A stretch of DNA of 64,000 nucleotides, from positions 5,274,001 to 5,338,000 of the forward strand of contig NC_019745.1 of NCBI RefSeq assembly GCF_000317555.1, in the 5' to 3' direction. Source of the stretch: Gloeocapsa sp. PCC 7428. GTDB taxonomy: Bacteria > Cyanobacteriota > Cyanobacteriia > Cyanobacteriales > Chroococcidiopsidaceae. Below the pieces are notes generated by a model that was given only the letters and a program-made list of their open reading frames with translations, was not told the DNA's origin and did not search any database. The translations under genes were made by a program, and so were the position numbers. The first letter of the stretch is position 1; each line of letters begins with the position of its first letter. Of the stretch, positions 62,581-64,000 are shown piece by piece.

Positions 62581-63489
62581 CTATTGCAAATAAAATAAGA
62601 CAGCAATTCCCGCGATCGCAATGGCTACACCGGCGATCGCTCGGAAGCTAATTCGTTCGCCCATCGCTGCTGCAAGTGGTAAGACAAATAAAGGACTTGT
62701 ATTAGTCAGTGTTAGCGCAATTCCTGCGGCTGTCAATTTAATAGCAGTTTGTTGCAGCCAAATTCCGAGATAAGTTCCGGTAAAAGATGCGATGAAAATT
62801 GCGGCGATCGCGCGTCGTGGGGGCAATTTTAGCCCAGAACTACGTGTTTTCAACGCTACCCACGGTATGAGTATGCATAAACCACCACTCAAGCGCAAAA
62901 GTGCAGCCCACAATGAGCTAACAGTTGTTGTGGCAAACACAGCGCGAGAAAGGACTGCACCTGTTGCTAAAGCGATCGCTGCTAAAATGCCGAAACTGAT
63001 ACCGCGTAGTAAATGAGTTGAGTGGTGCGTGCTAGTATTAGGAGTTCTTTCGCTTAATACCCATGCTACTCCCAGAATAGTGAGTATAATACCACACCAA
63101 GCAGCAAAACTCAACTGTTCTTGAAGAAAGAGCAACGCCAAAATTGCAGTCATTGGCGGTGCTAAGGTTTCCATGAGCAAGGTTCGCCGCGCACCGAGGT
63201 ATTTTAAGGCAGTCAGGAACGCAGAATCGCCTAAACCGATGCCCAACATTCCACTTAGTATGAAGAAGAAATAATCGTTAAACGCCAATGGAGGGAGAAC
63301 ATCGCCACTAATGAATATAGTGAATAGCAAAAGAACAACTGCGATCGCACCTTTGAACAAGTTGAGTTCGAGAGGATGAATAGTTTGTCCAACGCGACTA
63401 TAGATAACTGAAGCCACCGCCCACAAGCAAGCAGCAGATAAAGCAGCTAATTCCCCTGTTAAGCTCAAGTTTAAAGATAAAAATGACAT
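62581..63489 (-). CDS. EamA/DMT-superfamily transporter
   Basis: 302 residues, ten predicted membrane helices in two EamA repeats: 12-145 (LAALSAACLWAVASVIYSRV, then the helix ending TILGVAWVL) and 165-300 (GISFGILAAIALATGAVLSR, IGIWLQQTAIKLTAAGIALT). The family exports amino acids or other metabolites, and some members import; the substrate cannot be told. Single gene at the right-hand end, minus strand. Confidence 0.9.
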   Translation of the reverse strand: MSFLSLNLSLTGELAALSAACLWAVASVIYSRVGQTIHPLELNLFKGAIAVVLLLFTIFISGDVLPPLAFNDYFFFILSGMLGIGLGDSAFLTALKYLGARRTLLMETLAPPMTAILALLFLQEQLSFAAWCGIILTILGVAWVLSERTPNTSTHHSTHLLRGISFGILAAIALATGAVLSRAVFATTTVSSLWAALLRLSGGLCILIPWVALKTRSSGLKLPPRRAIAAIFIASFTGTYLGIWLQQTAIKLTAAGIALTLTNTSPLFVLPLAAAMGERISFRAIAGVAIAIAGIAVLFYLQ

Positions 63490-63841
63490 CTGTGTTTTGA
63501 GTAAGAGGTATCTTACCTGTATTTGTTGAGTTTTAAATTTTACCTTTCGCGCAAAACTTTTATTTTGGGTGCTTTAAACGTAGTACAGAGTTATTCATCT
63601 TTACTTGGCGCAGCACTAAAAAATCATCAGTTGTTAATTTTCTCTTCACTACCGACTCGCTTTCAGCAGATTTTCTACTTTTACCTCGGTGATATTTTAA
63701 AGGTTTCACGATCCCTATGCAATTCTTCTAGTTTTCACACCTCACCGTGACTATACCGAGGTCATCTACTACTTTCTGTCAATACGATACAGAACAGGTG
63801 TCATTTGCTATATCAAATATTGTGTTTTCAAGAATAAGAAG
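63490..63841. other. spacer before the HTH fragment
   Basis: About 350 bp, no supported gene (a 75-codon frame at 63523-63750 has no Shine-Dalgarno or family resemblance). AT-rich; the promoter of the transporter gene is likely at its left side. Confidence 0.4.
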
Positions 63842-64000
63842 ATGCTAGTCAGAACATTTATTGTAAATCAACTATGTATTGGCATGATGCGCGAACTGGC
63901 TTTAAAATTAAGGCAGACACAATCGCAATTTGCTACTTGGATGTTTCCTAATATTCAATATCAACCTTCACCGTTAGCAATACTAATTGTGGCTTTGCAA
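63842..64000 (+). CDS. XRE-type HTH protein, partial and probably internally deleted
   Basis: Open to the window edge. It reads MLVRTFIVNQLCIGMMRELA, LKLRQTQSQFATWMF and YQPSPLAILIVALQ. The parts LKLRQTQSQFA and PSPLA match the ends of a typical cyanobacterial XRE helix-turn-helix domain, in which about 15 residues (the recognition helix and NRWENG) should lie between them; here only WMFPNIQYQ stands there. So either an internal deletion has spoiled it or the similarity is partial. The 3' part is outside. Confidence 0.4.
   Translation, partial: MLVRTFIVNQLCIGMMRELALKLRQTQSQFATWMFPNIQYQPSPLAILIVALQ

Noticed and set aside
63523-63750. 75-codon frame at the right end
   Set aside because: No ribosome site and no family resemblance; AT-rich spacer.

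Overview
The window is cyanobacterial chromosome. The HIP1 octamer GCGATCGC occurs throughout both genes and spacers. The gene content is that of a beta-cyanobacterium: the carboxysome shell protein CcmP, two tocopherol-pathway enzymes, an RRM RNA-binding protein, KtrAB potassium uptake, pentapeptide-repeat proteins, a CobA-HemD fusion and a SelD fused to an NADH-dehydrogenase-like domain. The mix would suit a Chroococcidiopsis/Gloeocapsa-type lineage, but that placement is only a guess. I see no rRNA, CRISPR array, prophage or replication origin.

Layout. 1-4830: the 3' part of a D-2-hydroxyacid dehydrogenase, a GmrSD-like DUF262/DUF1524 protein and the fused selenophosphate synthetase. 5250-13070: a possible nitrogen-scavenging block. 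A guanidine-I (ykkC) riboswitch precedes a three-gene ABC importer. Then come a globin with a C-terminal membrane anchor and a urate group (HpxO-type urate hydroxylase, NCS2 permease, 5-hydroxyisourate hydrolase). 13070-16530: a gene-poor, decayed stretch with a broken IS630-type transposase fragment, one possible small membrane protein, an RmlC-like epimerase and a frameshifted relic. 16534-18751: RNA-binding protein, CcmP (TTG start), pentapeptide protein and tRNA-Ala(CGC). 18900-27379: Tat-exported amine oxidase, HAD hydrolase plus methyltransferase, DUF3891 protein, outer-membrane-type protein, a broken FAD oxidase and a GT4 glycosyltransferase. 27592-33101: a two-kinase hybrid histidine kinase and a DUF2079 membrane protein. 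33253-34245: an AbrB/Doc toxin-antitoxin pair between two 70-bp direct repeats. 34314-41359: TldD, Uma2, CoaE, CobA-HemD, TPR protein, homogentisate phytyltransferase and gamma-tocopherol methyltransferase. 41467-51957: KtrB/KtrA, transaldolase, a CrtISO-like oxidoreductase, a spore-photoproduct-lyase-like radical SAM protein, a long coiled-coil/TPR protein and QueA. 52241-59659: YraN, a lumenal pentapeptide protein, an RTX-repeat protein, DnaG, a lipoprotein and a GCS2 ligase paired with an N-formylglutamate-amidohydrolase-like protein. 59800-64000: two small unknown proteins divergent from a LysR regulator, a PhyH-like dioxygenase, an EamA transporter and an XRE-type HTH fragment at the window edge.

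The guanidine-sensing leader fits an importer of guanidine or a related nitrogen compound, and the urate group beside it could provide a second nitrogen source. Siroheme/cobalamin synthesis (CobA-HemD), vitamin E synthesis and K+ uptake are ordinary housekeeping. Several repeat families (GGCAAGGCATTGCC palindromes, GGTAATTGGT strings, CCCCTAAC runs, CTCCTCTG runs) lie in spacers and also reach into coding sequence. In four places they appear to have set protein ends or interdomain linkers.
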